Below, one piece after another: positions 10,194-17,523 of a stretch of DNA of 64,000 nucleotides. Positions within the stretch are counted from its first letter, which is position 1; each line of letters opens with the position of its first letter. The DNA is from Inquilinus limosus_F (GTDB taxonomy: Bacteria; Pseudomonadota; Alphaproteobacteria; DSM-16000; Inquilinaceae), in contig NZ_JAHVDK010000001.1 of assembly GCF_051487185.1 (NCBI RefSeq), positions 186,001 to 250,000 on the forward strand. The letters run 5' to 3'. A program made the position numbers and the translations under genes. The notes beneath the pieces were generated by a model. The model did not search any database and was not told where the DNA came from. It saw only the letters and a program-made list of their open reading frames with translations.

Positions 10194-10637
10194 TCAGCGG
10201 ATCGGGCGCGGCCTGCCGGCCTCGTCCAGGGCGACGAAGGTGAATTCGGCGGAGGTGACCTTCATCCGGTCGCCGAGGCCGGAGCGCAGCACCCAGACTT
10301 CGATGGTCAGGGTGATCGAGCTGCGGCCGACCCGGGCGACATCGGTGTAGCAGCAGACGACGTCGCCGACCTTGACCGGATGGATGAACGCCATGTTGGT
10401 GGCGGCGACCGTGACCACCCGGCCCTGAGCGTGCCGCATCGCCGTCATCGCCCCGGCCTCGTCCATCAGCGCCATGATCCAGCCGCCGAAGATGTCGCCG
10501 GACGGGTTGGCATGCGCCGGCATCGCCAGCGTTCGGGCGGCGAGCTCGCCGCGCGGCGCGGCGTCGGCCGGCGGGGCGGCCTTGTCCGGCGGAACGGTCA
10601 GATAATCGGCTTCGCGCGTGGTGTAGGGCCACATCAT
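10194..10637 (-). CDS. Acyl-CoA thioesterase, hotdog fold (YciA/BACH type)
   Basis: Cytosolic thioesterase that hydrolyses acyl-CoA to free acid and CoA. The 147-residue single hotdog domain carries the signature NPSGDIFGGWIMALMDEAG, with the catalytic Asp in MDEAG. It also has the HPVKVGDVV strand typical of the YciA/cytosolic acyl-CoA hydrolase group. Start ATG at 10637 (a second ATG is next to it) follows a GAAAGG ribosome site. Two copies of a CTGC-N3-GCAG-like box lie 47-120 bases upstream, suggesting specific regulation. Confidence 0.88.
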   Translation of the reverse strand: MMWPYTTREADYLTVPPDKAAPPADAAPRGELAARTLAMPAHANPSGDIFGGWIMALMDEAGAMTAMRHAQGRVVTVAATNMAFIHPVKVGDVVCCYTDVARVGRSSITLTIEVWVLRSGLGDRMKVTSAEFTFVALDEAGRPRPIR

Positions 10638-10683
10638 GCACCTTTCAGCGGTGATGCGGCGTTTCCTTCCGGTCGCTCGCGTT

Positions 10684-10703
10684 ATGCTGCGATGCAGCAT
10701 AAC
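10684..10703. promoter_or_regulatory. Palindromic operator, CTGC-N3-GCAG type, upstream of thioesterase
   Basis: Core ATGCTGC-GAT-GCAGCAT, within a perfect 11-bp-arm inverted repeat at 10680-10704. CTGC-N3-GCAG matches the form I recall for PhaR, the polyhydroxyalkanoate regulator of alphaproteobacteria. It is 47 bases upstream of the thioesterase ATG on the minus strand. Confidence 0.6.
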
Positions 10704-10737
10704 GTGAGTCAATCGCGCATTGCTAAATAGGTTGTGA

Positions 10738-10757
10738 ATGTTGCATTGCAGCATGAC
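10738..10757. promoter_or_regulatory. Second copy of the CTGC/TTGC-N3-GCAG operator
   Basis: ATGTTGCATTGCAGCATGAC aligns with the box at 10684-10703 at 16 of 20 positions. The two are 54 bases apart, about five helical turns, as in cooperative operator pairs. It lies between the thioesterase start and the 3' end of the HDAC-like gene. Confidence 0.55.
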
Positions 10758-10765
10758 CGCTGGTC

Positions 10766-11695
10766 TCAGCCGGTCATCAGGGTATGCACATGAGCGGCGG
10801 CGGAAAGGGCAAGGCCGCGCAGGTCGTAGCCGCCCTCGAGGGTGGAGACGACGCGGCCGCCGCAATGCCGGTCGGCCAGGCGCATCAGCTCCTGCGTCGC
10901 CCAGGCGAAGTCCGATTCGCTCAGCTCGAGATGTGCCAGCGGGTCGCGGGCATGGGCGTCGAAGCCGGCGGAGATCAGCAGCAGCTCCGGCGCGAAGCTG
11001 TCGACCGCCGGCAGCACGATCCGCTCCATCGCCCGGCGGAACTCGACGCCGCCCGACATCGGCGGCAGCGGCGCGTTGACGATGTTGCCGGCGACGCCGG
11101 TCTCGTCCTCGGCCCCGGTGCCGGGATAGAGCGGCGACTGGTGGGTCGAGGCGTAGAGCAGGTCCGGCTCGGACCAGAAGATGTCCTGGGTGCCGTTGCC
11201 GTGATGGACGTCGAAATCGACCACCGCGATCCGGCCCAGCCCGTGCGCCAGCCGGGCATGCATGGCCGCGATCGCCACGTTGTTGAACAGGCAGAAGCCC
11301 ATGGCCCGCGCCGTCTCGGCATGGTGCCCGGGCGGCCGCACGGCGCAGAAGGCGTTGCGCGCCTCGCCCGCCAGAACCACATCGACCGCGGCGCAGCCGG
11401 CGCCGGCGGCCCGCAGCGCGGCGGCGCCCGATCCGGGTGACAGCACGGTGTCGGCATCGACCGGCCGCAGCCCCTCCGACGGCACCGCGGCCAGCAGGCG
11501 GCGGACGAAGCCATCGGGATGGGCACGGGCGATCTGCTCCAGCGTCGCCTCCGGCGCCTCGCGCCGCTGCAGCAGGGCGAAGCTCTCACCCTCCAGCGCC
11601 GCCAGCACCGCCCGCAGCCGGTCCGGCCGCTCGGGATGGCCCGGGCCGGTGTCGTGGCCGATGCAGGCCGGATGGGTGAAGAGCAGCGTGTCCAT
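10766..11695 (-). CDS. Histone-deacetylase-like amidohydrolase (HDAC superfamily)
   Basis: Zn-dependent deacetylase of the arginase/HDAC fold, 309 residues. Bacterial members remove acyl groups from small amines (acetylpolyamines) or lysine side chains; the substrate here is not determined. The catalytic region is intact: RPPGHHAETARAMGFCLFNN with the paired His, DFDVHHGNGTQ with metal ligands, and SAGFDAHARDPLA. It is the last gene of a tight minus-strand operon: tusA ends 1 base before its start and DUF423 precedes that. No membrane segment is present. Confidence 0.92.
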   Translation of the reverse strand: MDTLLFTHPACIGHDTGPGHPERPDRLRAVLAALEGESFALLQRREAPEATLEQIARAHPDGFVRRLLAAVPSEGLRPVDADTVLSPGSGAAALRAAGAGCAAVDVVLAGEARNAFCAVRPPGHHAETARAMGFCLFNNVAIAAMHARLAHGLGRIAVVDFDVHHGNGTQDIFWSEPDLLYASTHQSPLYPGTGAEDETGVAGNIVNAPLPPMSGGVEFRRAMERIVLPAVDSFAPELLLISAGFDAHARDPLAHLELSESDFAWATQELMRLADRHCGGRVVSTLEGGYDLRGLALSAAAHVHTLMTG

Positions 11696-11696
11696 C

Positions 11697-11927
11697 CTAG
11701 CCTGCCTTGCGGATGCTGTAGCGGGTGACGCCGTCGGCCTCCTCGGTGACCGCGACCAGGACATGGCCGGTGGCTTCGCAGAAGGCGGGGAAGTCCTTGC
11801 GCGCCGCGGCGTCGGTGGCGAGGACGTCCAGCACCTGGCCCGGCGCCAGCCCCTGCAGCGCCTTGCGCGCCTTCAGCACCGGCATCGGGCAGATCAGGTC
11901 GCGCGCATCAAGATCGAGGTCCGCCAT
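11697..11927 (-). CDS. TusA-family sulfurtransferase / SirA-like protein
   Basis: Small 76-residue sulfur-carrier protein. It begins MADLDLDARDLICPMPVLKARKAL, with the conserved Cys in the CPMPVLK motif (about Cys13) that accepts persulfide in the TusA family. Partners for tRNA thiolation or molybdenum-cofactor sulfuration are not encoded beside it. An upstream ATG at 11978, overlapping the DUF423 stop as TGATG, would add 17 residues. I prefer 11927 because family members start there, although its ribosome site is weaker. Confidence 0.85.
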   Translation of the reverse strand: MADLDLDARDLICPMPVLKARKALQGLAPGQVLDVLATDAAARKDFPAFCEATGHVLVAVTEEADGVTRYSIRKAG

Positions 11928-11977
11928 GATGGCTCGAAGCCTAGCGCGCTCGGCGCCCGCGGCCAATGTCTCGCGCA

Positions 11978-12346
11978 TCAGCTTTCCGCTGCGCGGAAAG
12001 CGGCCAGCGCCGCCAAGGCCCAGCCCAGGATCAGCAGCACCCCGCCGATCGGGGTGATGGCGCCGAACCAGCGCGGCGCGCCGAAGGCCATCAGGTACAG
12101 CGTCCCGGAGAAGATCGCGGCGCCGACCAGGAAGGCCCAGCCGGCCCAGCGCAGCGGCCCGGACAGGCCGAGCAGGGCGAGCGCCAGCAGGGCGGCGGCA
12201 TGGACCAGCTGGTAATGCGCCCCGGTCTGCACCCAGCCCAGCCGCTCCGGCACAGCATTGGCCATGCCGTGCGCGGCGAAGGCGCCCATCGCCACCGCGA
12301 TCGCGCCGTGCAGCCCGGCCCCGATCAGAAGCACCCGGTCGATCAT
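11978..12346 (-). CDS. DUF423 family integral membrane protein
   Basis: 122-residue membrane protein with about four helices (residues 5-25, 45-65, 68-90 and 95-118). The opening MIDRVLLIGAGLHGAIAVAMGAFAAHG is characteristic of the DUF423/YgdD family, whose function is unknown. A GGAGAA ribosome site precedes the ATG. It is the first gene of the DUF423-tusA-HDAC operon. Confidence 0.88.
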   Translation of the reverse strand: MIDRVLLIGAGLHGAIAVAMGAFAAHGMANAVPERLGWVQTGAHYQLVHAAALLALALLGLSGPLRWAGWAFLVGAAIFSGTLYLMAFGAPRWFGAITPIGGVLLILGWALAALAAFRAAES

Positions 12347-12388
12347 CCCGTTCTCCCCACAGATGGAAGGCTTCTCGGAAACCCAACA

Positions 12389-12476
12389 CCGTCATTGCGA
12401 GCGCAGCGAAGCAATCCAGGGTCGATGCGAGCCGCCCCTGGATTGCTTCGTCGGCTTCGCCTCCTCGCAATGACGT
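12389..12476. repeat. Dispersed long inverted repeat (REP/MITE-like)
   Basis: Arms of about 30 bases (12389-12420 and 12436-12475) include GTCATTGCGAG...GCAATCCAGG and its imperfect complement, around a short centre. This type of GTCATTGCGAG/GCAATCCAGG palindrome is a common dispersed non-coding repeat in alphaproteobacterial genomes (from memory). It fills most of the 200-base gap between DUF423 and the epimerase gene and could also act as a terminator. Confidence 0.75.
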
Positions 12477-12546
12477 TGTGAGATGAGCACTCCGAAGAAG
12501 CCCCGCGAATCGTCCGGGGGACACAGTAGCGGGGCGGGCGCCGCCG

Positions 12547-13551
12547 TCACATGACCGTAAAGCCGCGGACGAAGGGGTCGCGGTCGTCGAGGAAGATGGT
12601 GTTGTAGCCGGTGATCCAGGCCTGGCCGGCAATCGACGGGATGATCGCGTCATAGGGCCCGACCTTGGCCGTGCCCTCGACCCGGCCGTGGAACAGGCTG
12701 CCGATGATGCTCTCATGCACGAAGGCGTCGCCGGTCTTCAGCTGCCCGCGCGCCGCCAGCTGGGCCATGCGGGCCGAGGTGCCGGTGCCGCAGGGCGACC
12801 GGTCGATCGCCTTCTCGCCATAGAACACGGCGTTGCGGGCATGCGCCTCCGGGTGCTTCGGCCGGCCGGTCCATTGCACATGGCGCAGGCCGCGGATGGT
12901 CGGGTCCTCCGGATGGACCATGTCGAAGCGCTCGTTCACCACCCGGCGGACGATCGGCGACAGGCGCTGGATCTCGCCGGCCGAGAGATCCTCCAGATCG
13001 GCATAGCCCGGCTGCGGCTGGATGATGGCGTAGAAGTTGCCGCCATATGCGATGTCGGCCACCAGCGGACCGAAGCCCGGCACCTCGAAATCCAGCTTCT
13101 CCTTGTAGAGGAAGGACGGCACGTTGCGGATCCGCACCGAGGTGACGTGCCCGGCCGCATCCTGCTCGTACTCCGCGTCGACGATGCCGGCTGGCACCTC
13201 CAGCCGCAGCCGGCCCGGCTGCTTCGGCCGCACCAGACCTTCCTCGATCATCACCGTCACCGTGCCGATGGTGCCGTGGCCGCACATCGGCAGACAGCCC
13301 GAGGTCTCGATGAACAGGATCGCGGCATCGGCGTCGTCGCGGGTCGGGGCGTAGAGGATCGACCCCGACATCACGTCATGGCCGCGCGGCTCGAACATCA
13401 GCCCGGTGCGGATCCAGTCGTATTCGGCGATGAAGGCCTGGCGCTTCTCGCTCATGGAAGCGCCCTGCAGCGGCGGGGCGCCGCCGGCGACGACGCGGAC
13501 CGGGTTGCCGCAGGTGTGGGCGTCGATGCAGAAGAAGCTGCTCTTGCTCAT
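12547..13551 (-). CDS. 4-hydroxyproline 2-epimerase (proline racemase family)
   Basis: Cofactor-independent epimerase, 334 residues, expected to convert trans-4-hydroxy-L-proline to cis-4-hydroxy-D-proline in the cytosol. Both catalytic cysteines are present: Cys90 in MCGHGTIG and Cys254 in SPCGTGTSA. This separates it from trans-3-hydroxyproline dehydratases, where the first Cys is replaced. The FAD dehydrogenase gene ends-to-starts 8 bases upstream and a GntR regulator precedes that, the usual company of hydroxyproline use. A true proline racemase cannot be excluded from sequence alone. Confidence 0.88.
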   Translation of the reverse strand: MSKSSFFCIDAHTCGNPVRVVAGGAPPLQGASMSEKRQAFIAEYDWIRTGLMFEPRGHDVMSGSILYAPTRDDADAAILFIETSGCLPMCGHGTIGTVTVMIEEGLVRPKQPGRLRLEVPAGIVDAEYEQDAAGHVTSVRIRNVPSFLYKEKLDFEVPGFGPLVADIAYGGNFYAIIQPQPGYADLEDLSAGEIQRLSPIVRRVVNERFDMVHPEDPTIRGLRHVQWTGRPKHPEAHARNAVFYGEKAIDRSPCGTGTSARMAQLAARGQLKTGDAFVHESIIGSLFHGRVEGTAKVGPYDAIIPSIAGQAWITGYNTIFLDDRDPFVRGFTVM

Positions 13552-13558
13552 GGCACTC

Positions 13559-14794
13559 TCATTGGAAGCGCTGGATGCCGAAAGGCGCAAGCGCCGGGTT
13601 TGCCGGTCCGTCGCCCGACAAGAGGCCGGCGGCGAAGCGGGCGGTGGTGGCCGACAGGGTCAGGCCGAGATGGCCGTGGCCGAAGGCGAAGACGATGCGC
13701 CGGTCGCGCGGATGCGGGCCGATCACCGGCAGGCTGTCGGGGGTGGAGGGGCGGCGGCCCATCCATTCCGTGCCGCCGGTCTCCGGGATCGCCGGCAGGT
13801 AGCGCCGGGCCTTGCGCCGCAGCGCCCGGGCGCGGGCCAGGTTGGCCGGCGCGTCCACCGCCGCCAGCTCCACCGCCCCGCCGATGCGCAAGCCCTCGGC
13901 CAGCGGCGAGGCGACGAAGCCGTGATCGGCGAAGACCAGCGGCATCGGCAGGCTCACCGGCGAATCCGGGATGGTGGTGTTGTAGCCGCGCTCCGTCTCC
14001 AGCGTCACCTTCAGGCCGAGGCCGCGGACGATGTCGCGCGACCAGACGCCGGCGGCCACGACCACTTTGTCGAAGGCGCGGGCGGTGCCGCCAGCCAGTC
14101 GGACGGAGACGCCGCCTGCGCCGGGCTCGACCGCCGTCACGGTGCCGGCGACCAGCCGGTCGCCCAGGCTGCGGCGCAGGCCCTGCAGCACGCCCAGCGG
14201 GCTGTCGACCATCCAGTAGGACCGACACAGCACGGCGCGGGCGAAGCCGCCGTTCAGGTCCGGCACCAGGGCGCGGGCCTCATCCGGCGTCAGCGGCTGG
14301 AAGTCGTGGCCACCGAGGCGGCGGCGCAGCTCCCATTCCGGCAAGGCCGCCTGGAAGCTGGCCTCTTTGTCGTAGAGGTCGATCGCCCCGGTCTGGCGCA
14401 GATGGCCGGACAGGCCGGCGCGGCGGGCCAACTCGTGTTGGTCGTCCAGGGCGGTGCGCATCAGCCCGCCCAGGGCGGCGGTCGACCGCTCCACCTGCTC
14501 CGCCTTCGCCGCGGCCAGGAAGCGCAGCAGCCAGGGGGTGAGCGCCGGCAGGTCGCGCCAGCGCAGGGCGAGCGGGCCCAGCGGGTCGGCCAGCCAGCGC
14601 GGCACCGATTTCAGCACGCCGGGCCGGGCCAGGGGTGTGATCTCGGGGAAGGCCAGCATCCCGGCATTGCCGGCGGAGGCGTGGCGGTCCTCCGGCCGGC
14701 GTTCATAGACCGTGACCTCATGCCCATCCGCCGCCAGCCAGGCCGCCGTGGCGCAGCCGATCACCCCTCCGCCGATGATGGCGATGTCGGCCAT
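13559..14794 (-). CDS. FAD-dependent D-amino-acid (D-hydroxyproline) dehydrogenase
   Basis: 411-residue DadA-type flavoprotein that oxidises D-amino acids and passes electrons to the respiratory chain. The N-terminus has the dinucleotide fold IIGGGVIGCATAAWLAADGH and the ER.. acidic end. The C-terminus has GHGHLGLTLSATTARF, typical of DadA/SoxA-like oxidases. Lying between the hydroxyproline epimerase and a GntR regulator, it most likely oxidises cis-4-hydroxy-D-proline to an imino acid. The deaminase and the semialdehyde dehydrogenase needed to finish the pathway are not in the window. Confidence 0.87.
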   Translation of the reverse strand: MADIAIIGGGVIGCATAAWLAADGHEVTVYERRPEDRHASAGNAGMLAFPEITPLARPGVLKSVPRWLADPLGPLALRWRDLPALTPWLLRFLAAAKAEQVERSTAALGGLMRTALDDQHELARRAGLSGHLRQTGAIDLYDKEASFQAALPEWELRRRLGGHDFQPLTPDEARALVPDLNGGFARAVLCRSYWMVDSPLGVLQGLRRSLGDRLVAGTVTAVEPGAGGVSVRLAGGTARAFDKVVVAAGVWSRDIVRGLGLKVTLETERGYNTTIPDSPVSLPMPLVFADHGFVASPLAEGLRIGGAVELAAVDAPANLARARALRRKARRYLPAIPETGGTEWMGRRPSTPDSLPVIGPHPRDRRIVFAFGHGHLGLTLSATTARFAAGLLSGDGPANPALAPFGIQRFQ

Positions 14795-14803
14795 GGGATA
14801 TCC

Positions 14804-15553
14804 TCAGGCGGGAAGCGAAGGCTGGGCCGGCTCGGCCGCGGGGCCGAGCGCGACGTCGCCACCCACGCCGCTGGCCAGGAAGCCCTGGATCTGCCGCACC
14901 ACCTGGCTGGCATGGGAGCGGGCCAGGCTGTCGGCCCGGTCGGCGTCGCGCTCGGCGATCGCCTGGATGATCGCCTCGTGCTCGGCCACGAACTCGACCG
15001 GCAGATGATCGTCGAAGGAGGCGTAGTAGATCCGGTTCAGCCGCCGGCCCTCGTCCAGCAGCCGACCGAACAGCTCGGTGTAGTAGCGGTTGCGGCCGGC
15101 GCGCGCGATCGCCAGGTGGAAGTCGCGATTGGCGTCGGACATGCCGATCGCGTCGGCCGCCGCCACCGCGCGGCCGAAGGCGGCCTGGTGGGTGCGGATC
15201 TCGTCGAGGTCCTTGGCGGTGCGGCGCAGCGCGGCCAGCCGGGTGGTGACCCGGTGCATCAAGGTCAGCGCGTCGAAATGGGCGGGCAGGGCGGAGAAGT
15301 CGATCGGCGCGACGATGGTGTTGCGGTTCGGCAGGGTCGCGACCAGCCCGTCGGCGGCCAGCCGCACCAGCGCCTCGCGGATCGGGGTGCGCGACAGGCC
15401 GAAGCGCTCGGCCAGGCGGCTCTCGTCCAGGGCCGAGCCGGGGGCCAGCACCAGGTCGAGGATGTCGTGCTTCAGCGCTTCATAGACCTTGGCGACCCCG
15501 CCGCCGCGCGGCCGCGCCTCGCCGTTCTCCCGTACCTTCGCCGTGCGCGCCAA
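14804..15553 (-). CDS. GntR-family regulator with FCD domain
   Basis: A 249-residue repressor. A winged helix-turn-helix occupies about residues 20-88 (DESRLAERFGLSRTPIREALVRL), followed by an all-helical FCD ligand domain with metal-site residues in DANRDFHLAI and the later EHEAII/HASQV segments. It should regulate the two downstream catabolic genes. No ATG is available near the N-terminus; I chose the TTG at 15553, which has a GGAAGGA ribosome site about 8 bases ahead. The upstream leader has a sigma-70-like promoter, two palindromes and an intrinsic terminator. Confidence 0.87.
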   Translation of the reverse strand: MARTAKVRENGEARPRGGGVAKVYEALKHDILDLVLAPGSALDESRLAERFGLSRTPIREALVRLAADGLVATLPNRNTIVAPIDFSALPAHFDALTLMHRVTTRLAALRRTAKDLDEIRTHQAAFGRAVAAADAIGMSDANRDFHLAIARAGRNRYYTELFGRLLDEGRRLNRIYYASFDDHLPVEFVAEHEAIIQAIAERDADRADSLARSHASQVVRQIQGFLASGVGGDVALGPAAEPAQPSLPA

Positions 15554-15609
15554 GGCGTGTCCTTCCCTGCCTCTCGATCCAATCTCGATGATAGGCCGAC
15601 GGAATGCAG

Positions 15610-15621
15610 TTTGTCGACAAA
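15610..15621. promoter_or_regulatory. GntR-type operator palindrome in the regulator's leader
   Basis: TTTGTCGACAAA, a perfect 12-bp palindrome 57 bases upstream of the TTG start. TNGTC-GACNA is the form bound by many FCD-type GntR repressors, so autoregulation is likely. Confidence 0.6.
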
Positions 15622-15635
15622 GGCGCGCGACCAAG

Positions 15636-15663
15636 AAAAAGGGCGGCGGAAGGACCGCCGCCC
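15636..15663 (-). terminator. Intrinsic terminator inside the leader of the GntR gene
   Basis: Read on the minus strand: a perfect 9-bp GC stem (15663-15655 with 15649-15641), a 5-base loop, then a run of five T residues. It lies 83 bases upstream of the GntR start codon and about 100 bases after a promoter. It therefore ends a short leader RNA rather than any gene. Confidence 0.8.
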
Positions 15664-15742
15664 CGAAGGCTGGGCCGCGCGCCGGGCTTGGGACGGGACC
15701 GGGCGCAGCCTGGGAGGCGCGTCGGGGAGAGCCCGATTGCCT
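15636..15742 (-). ncRNA. Predicted short leader RNA (attenuator or small RNA) upstream of GntR gene
   Basis: A transcript starting about 7 bases after the promoter at 15749-15777 and ending at the T-run of the terminator would be about 105 nucleotides. It has no obvious ORF. It could be a self-standing small RNA or a termination-controlled leader of the hydroxyproline operon. This is inferred only from the promoter-terminator arrangement; I recognise no known RNA family. Confidence 0.35.
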
Positions 15743-15745
15743 GCT

Positions 15746-15777
15746 CGACATATCCATTCGGATACGTCGATTGTCAA
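15746..15777 (-). promoter_or_regulatory. Sigma-70-like promoter with operator in its spacer
   Basis: On the minus strand TTGACA (15777-15772) is followed 17 bases later by GATATG (15754-15749). An inverted repeat with 10-base arms and one mismatch (15746-15755 / 15760-15769) covers the spacer and the -10 element. A repressor bound there would block the promoter. Confidence 0.55.
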
Positions 15778-15847
15778 TGGCTCGACCCACGCCTCGATCC
15801 TCCCTGGTTGGGAAGACGTTCTGACCGGACCGACGGAAACGGCCGTT

Positions 15848-15871
15848 CGGTCGTGTAGGATCAAACGACCG
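15848..15871. promoter_or_regulatory. Inverted repeat upstream of the amidohydrolase gene
   Basis: CGGTCGT and ACGACCG arms (7 bp, 10-base spacer) lie about 125 bases before the amidohydrolase ATG. The 442-base divergent region 15554-15995 holds this repeat, the GntR leader elements and nothing else I can identify as a gene. Confidence 0.4.
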
Positions 15872-15995
15872 TGATCCGCTCGCGTGCCGCCGATCATCGA
15901 CGGCAACCCGTGCAGGCTGGAGATTCCGGTGCATCGGCTGCGGATTTGCGCCGGATCGCCAGGCCCCGATACCCGTCCCGAGACCGGAGGACATC

Positions 15996-17519
15996 ATGGG
16001 CTTTCTGACCGAAGAGGAGATTGCCGAGCTGGTGCCGTCCGAGCTGCTGCCGCACCGGACGCCGATCCCGACGCAGATCGTCTCCAGCGACGAGTACACG
16101 CCGCCGCCGCAGAGCGAGCGGCAGAAGGAGGTCGAGGCGCGTCTCTTGGCCATGGCCGACGAACTCGGCGGCCGCCAGGGGCTGTCGCGCCGCGCCTTCT
16201 TCCAGACCGCGGCCGGGATGGCGGCCGGCTTCGTCGCGCTGAACGAGACCTTCGGCGCGGTCTTCGACGCGAGCCGCGCCGAGGCCGCCACGCCCGACAT
16301 GGCGGGGGAGCGCGCGGCAGCGCTGAAGGACCAGTTCATCATGGACATGCACACGCATTTCCTGCGCGACGACACAAGGCTGGAGAATTTCGTCAGATCG
16401 CGCGAGGCGGTGGGCAAGGCCGGCTGGAACCCCGCTCTCGTCGGCAAGCCGCAGACGCTCGAGGATCTCAAGTTCAACAACTACTTCAAGGAGATCTATC
16501 TCGACAGCGACACCAAGATCGCGCTGATCTCGAGCTCGCCGTCGGAGATCCCGCGCGACTGGTTCCTGACGAACGAGATGATGATCGAGGCGCGCGACAG
16601 GGTGAACCGGGAGGCCGGCGCCCGCCGCATGTTCGCGCATGCGATCTTCACGCCCGGCTGGGACGGCTGGCTGGACCATCTCGAAGGGTCCCTGCAGCGC
16701 CGGCCGGAATCGATCAAGGGCTATACCGTCGGCGACAACACCAACAAGGACCAGGCCCGACATCCCTGGTTCATGGACGACGAGGCCGTCACCTACAAGG
16801 CCTACGAGCTGTGCGTGAAATACGGCATCAAGAATGTCTGCGTGCACAAGGGCCTGTTCCCGCGGGCGACGGCCGAGCGCTACCCGCATCTCCTGGCCTA
16901 TGCAGATGTGCGCGACGTCGGACGCGCGGCGAAGGACTGGCCGCAGCTGAACTTCATCATCTACCACGCCGGCTATCGCCATGCCGCCGGAGGGAGCGCC
17001 GAGGACGGCTGGCGCGAATTCGCCGAGACCGGCCGGGTGTCCTGGGTCAGCGATCTTGCCGAGATTCCGGAAAAGTTCGGCGTCACCAACGTCTATGCCG
17101 ATGTCGGCCAGCTCTTCGCCCAGAGCGTCGTGGCCGAGCCGCGGCTGGCGGCGGCGCTGATGGGCATCCTGGGCCGCGGCCTGGGCTATGACCACGTCGT
17201 CTGGGGCACCGACGCGGTGTGGACCGGGTCGCCGCAATGGCAGATCGAAGCGCTGCGCCGGCTCGAGATTCCCGAGGACATGCAGAAACAGTACGGGTTC
17301 AAGCCGCTCGGCGCCGCCGACGGCCCGGTCAAGGCCGCGATCTTCGGCGGCACCAACGCCAGGCTCTATGACTTCAATATCGGCCGGCGCAGCGACATCG
17401 GCCCCGACCGCGACCGCTTCGCCCTGATGAAGGAGGAGTACGAGAGAAACGGGCCGGCGCGTTCGAATCTGCGCTACGGCTATGTTTCCGGTGCCGTCGA
17501 CTGGTCGGCCTTCGCCTGA
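15996..17519 (+). CDS. Tat-type metal-dependent amidohydrolase (amidohydrolase 2 family)
   Basis: 507-residue hydrolase or decarboxylase of the TIM-barrel amidohydrolase family. A twin-arginine motif SRRAFFQ sits at residues 64-70, followed by a hydrophobic stretch (TAAGMAAGFVAL) and an AEAA-type site. The mature barrel then begins with DMHTHF (His119, His121), matching the metal ligands of amidohydrolase 2 enzymes. The 63-residue segment before the RR pair is unusually long for a Tat signal. It might be a cytosolic N-terminal domain, or the Tat-like region may be uncleaved. The substrate is unknown. It stands alone, divergent from the GntR gene. Confidence 0.85.
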   Translation: MGFLTEEEIAELVPSELLPHRTPIPTQIVSSDEYTPPPQSERQKEVEARLLAMADELGGRQGLSRRAFFQTAAGMAAGFVALNETFGAVFDASRAEAATPDMAGERAAALKDQFIMDMHTHFLRDDTRLENFVRSREAVGKAGWNPALVGKPQTLEDLKFNNYFKEIYLDSDTKIALISSSPSEIPRDWFLTNEMMIEARDRVNREAGARRMFAHAIFTPGWDGWLDHLEGSLQRRPESIKGYTVGDNTNKDQARHPWFMDDEAVTYKAYELCVKYGIKNVCVHKGLFPRATAERYPHLLAYADVRDVGRAAKDWPQLNFIIYHAGYRHAAGGSAEDGWREFAETGRVSWVSDLAEIPEKFGVTNVYADVGQLFAQSVVAEPRLAAALMGILGRGLGYDHVVWGTDAVWTGSPQWQIEALRRLEIPEDMQKQYGFKPLGAADGPVKAAIFGGTNARLYDFNIGRRSDIGPDRDRFALMKEEYERNGPARSNLRYGYVSGAVDWSAFA

Positions 17520-17523
17520 CGCC

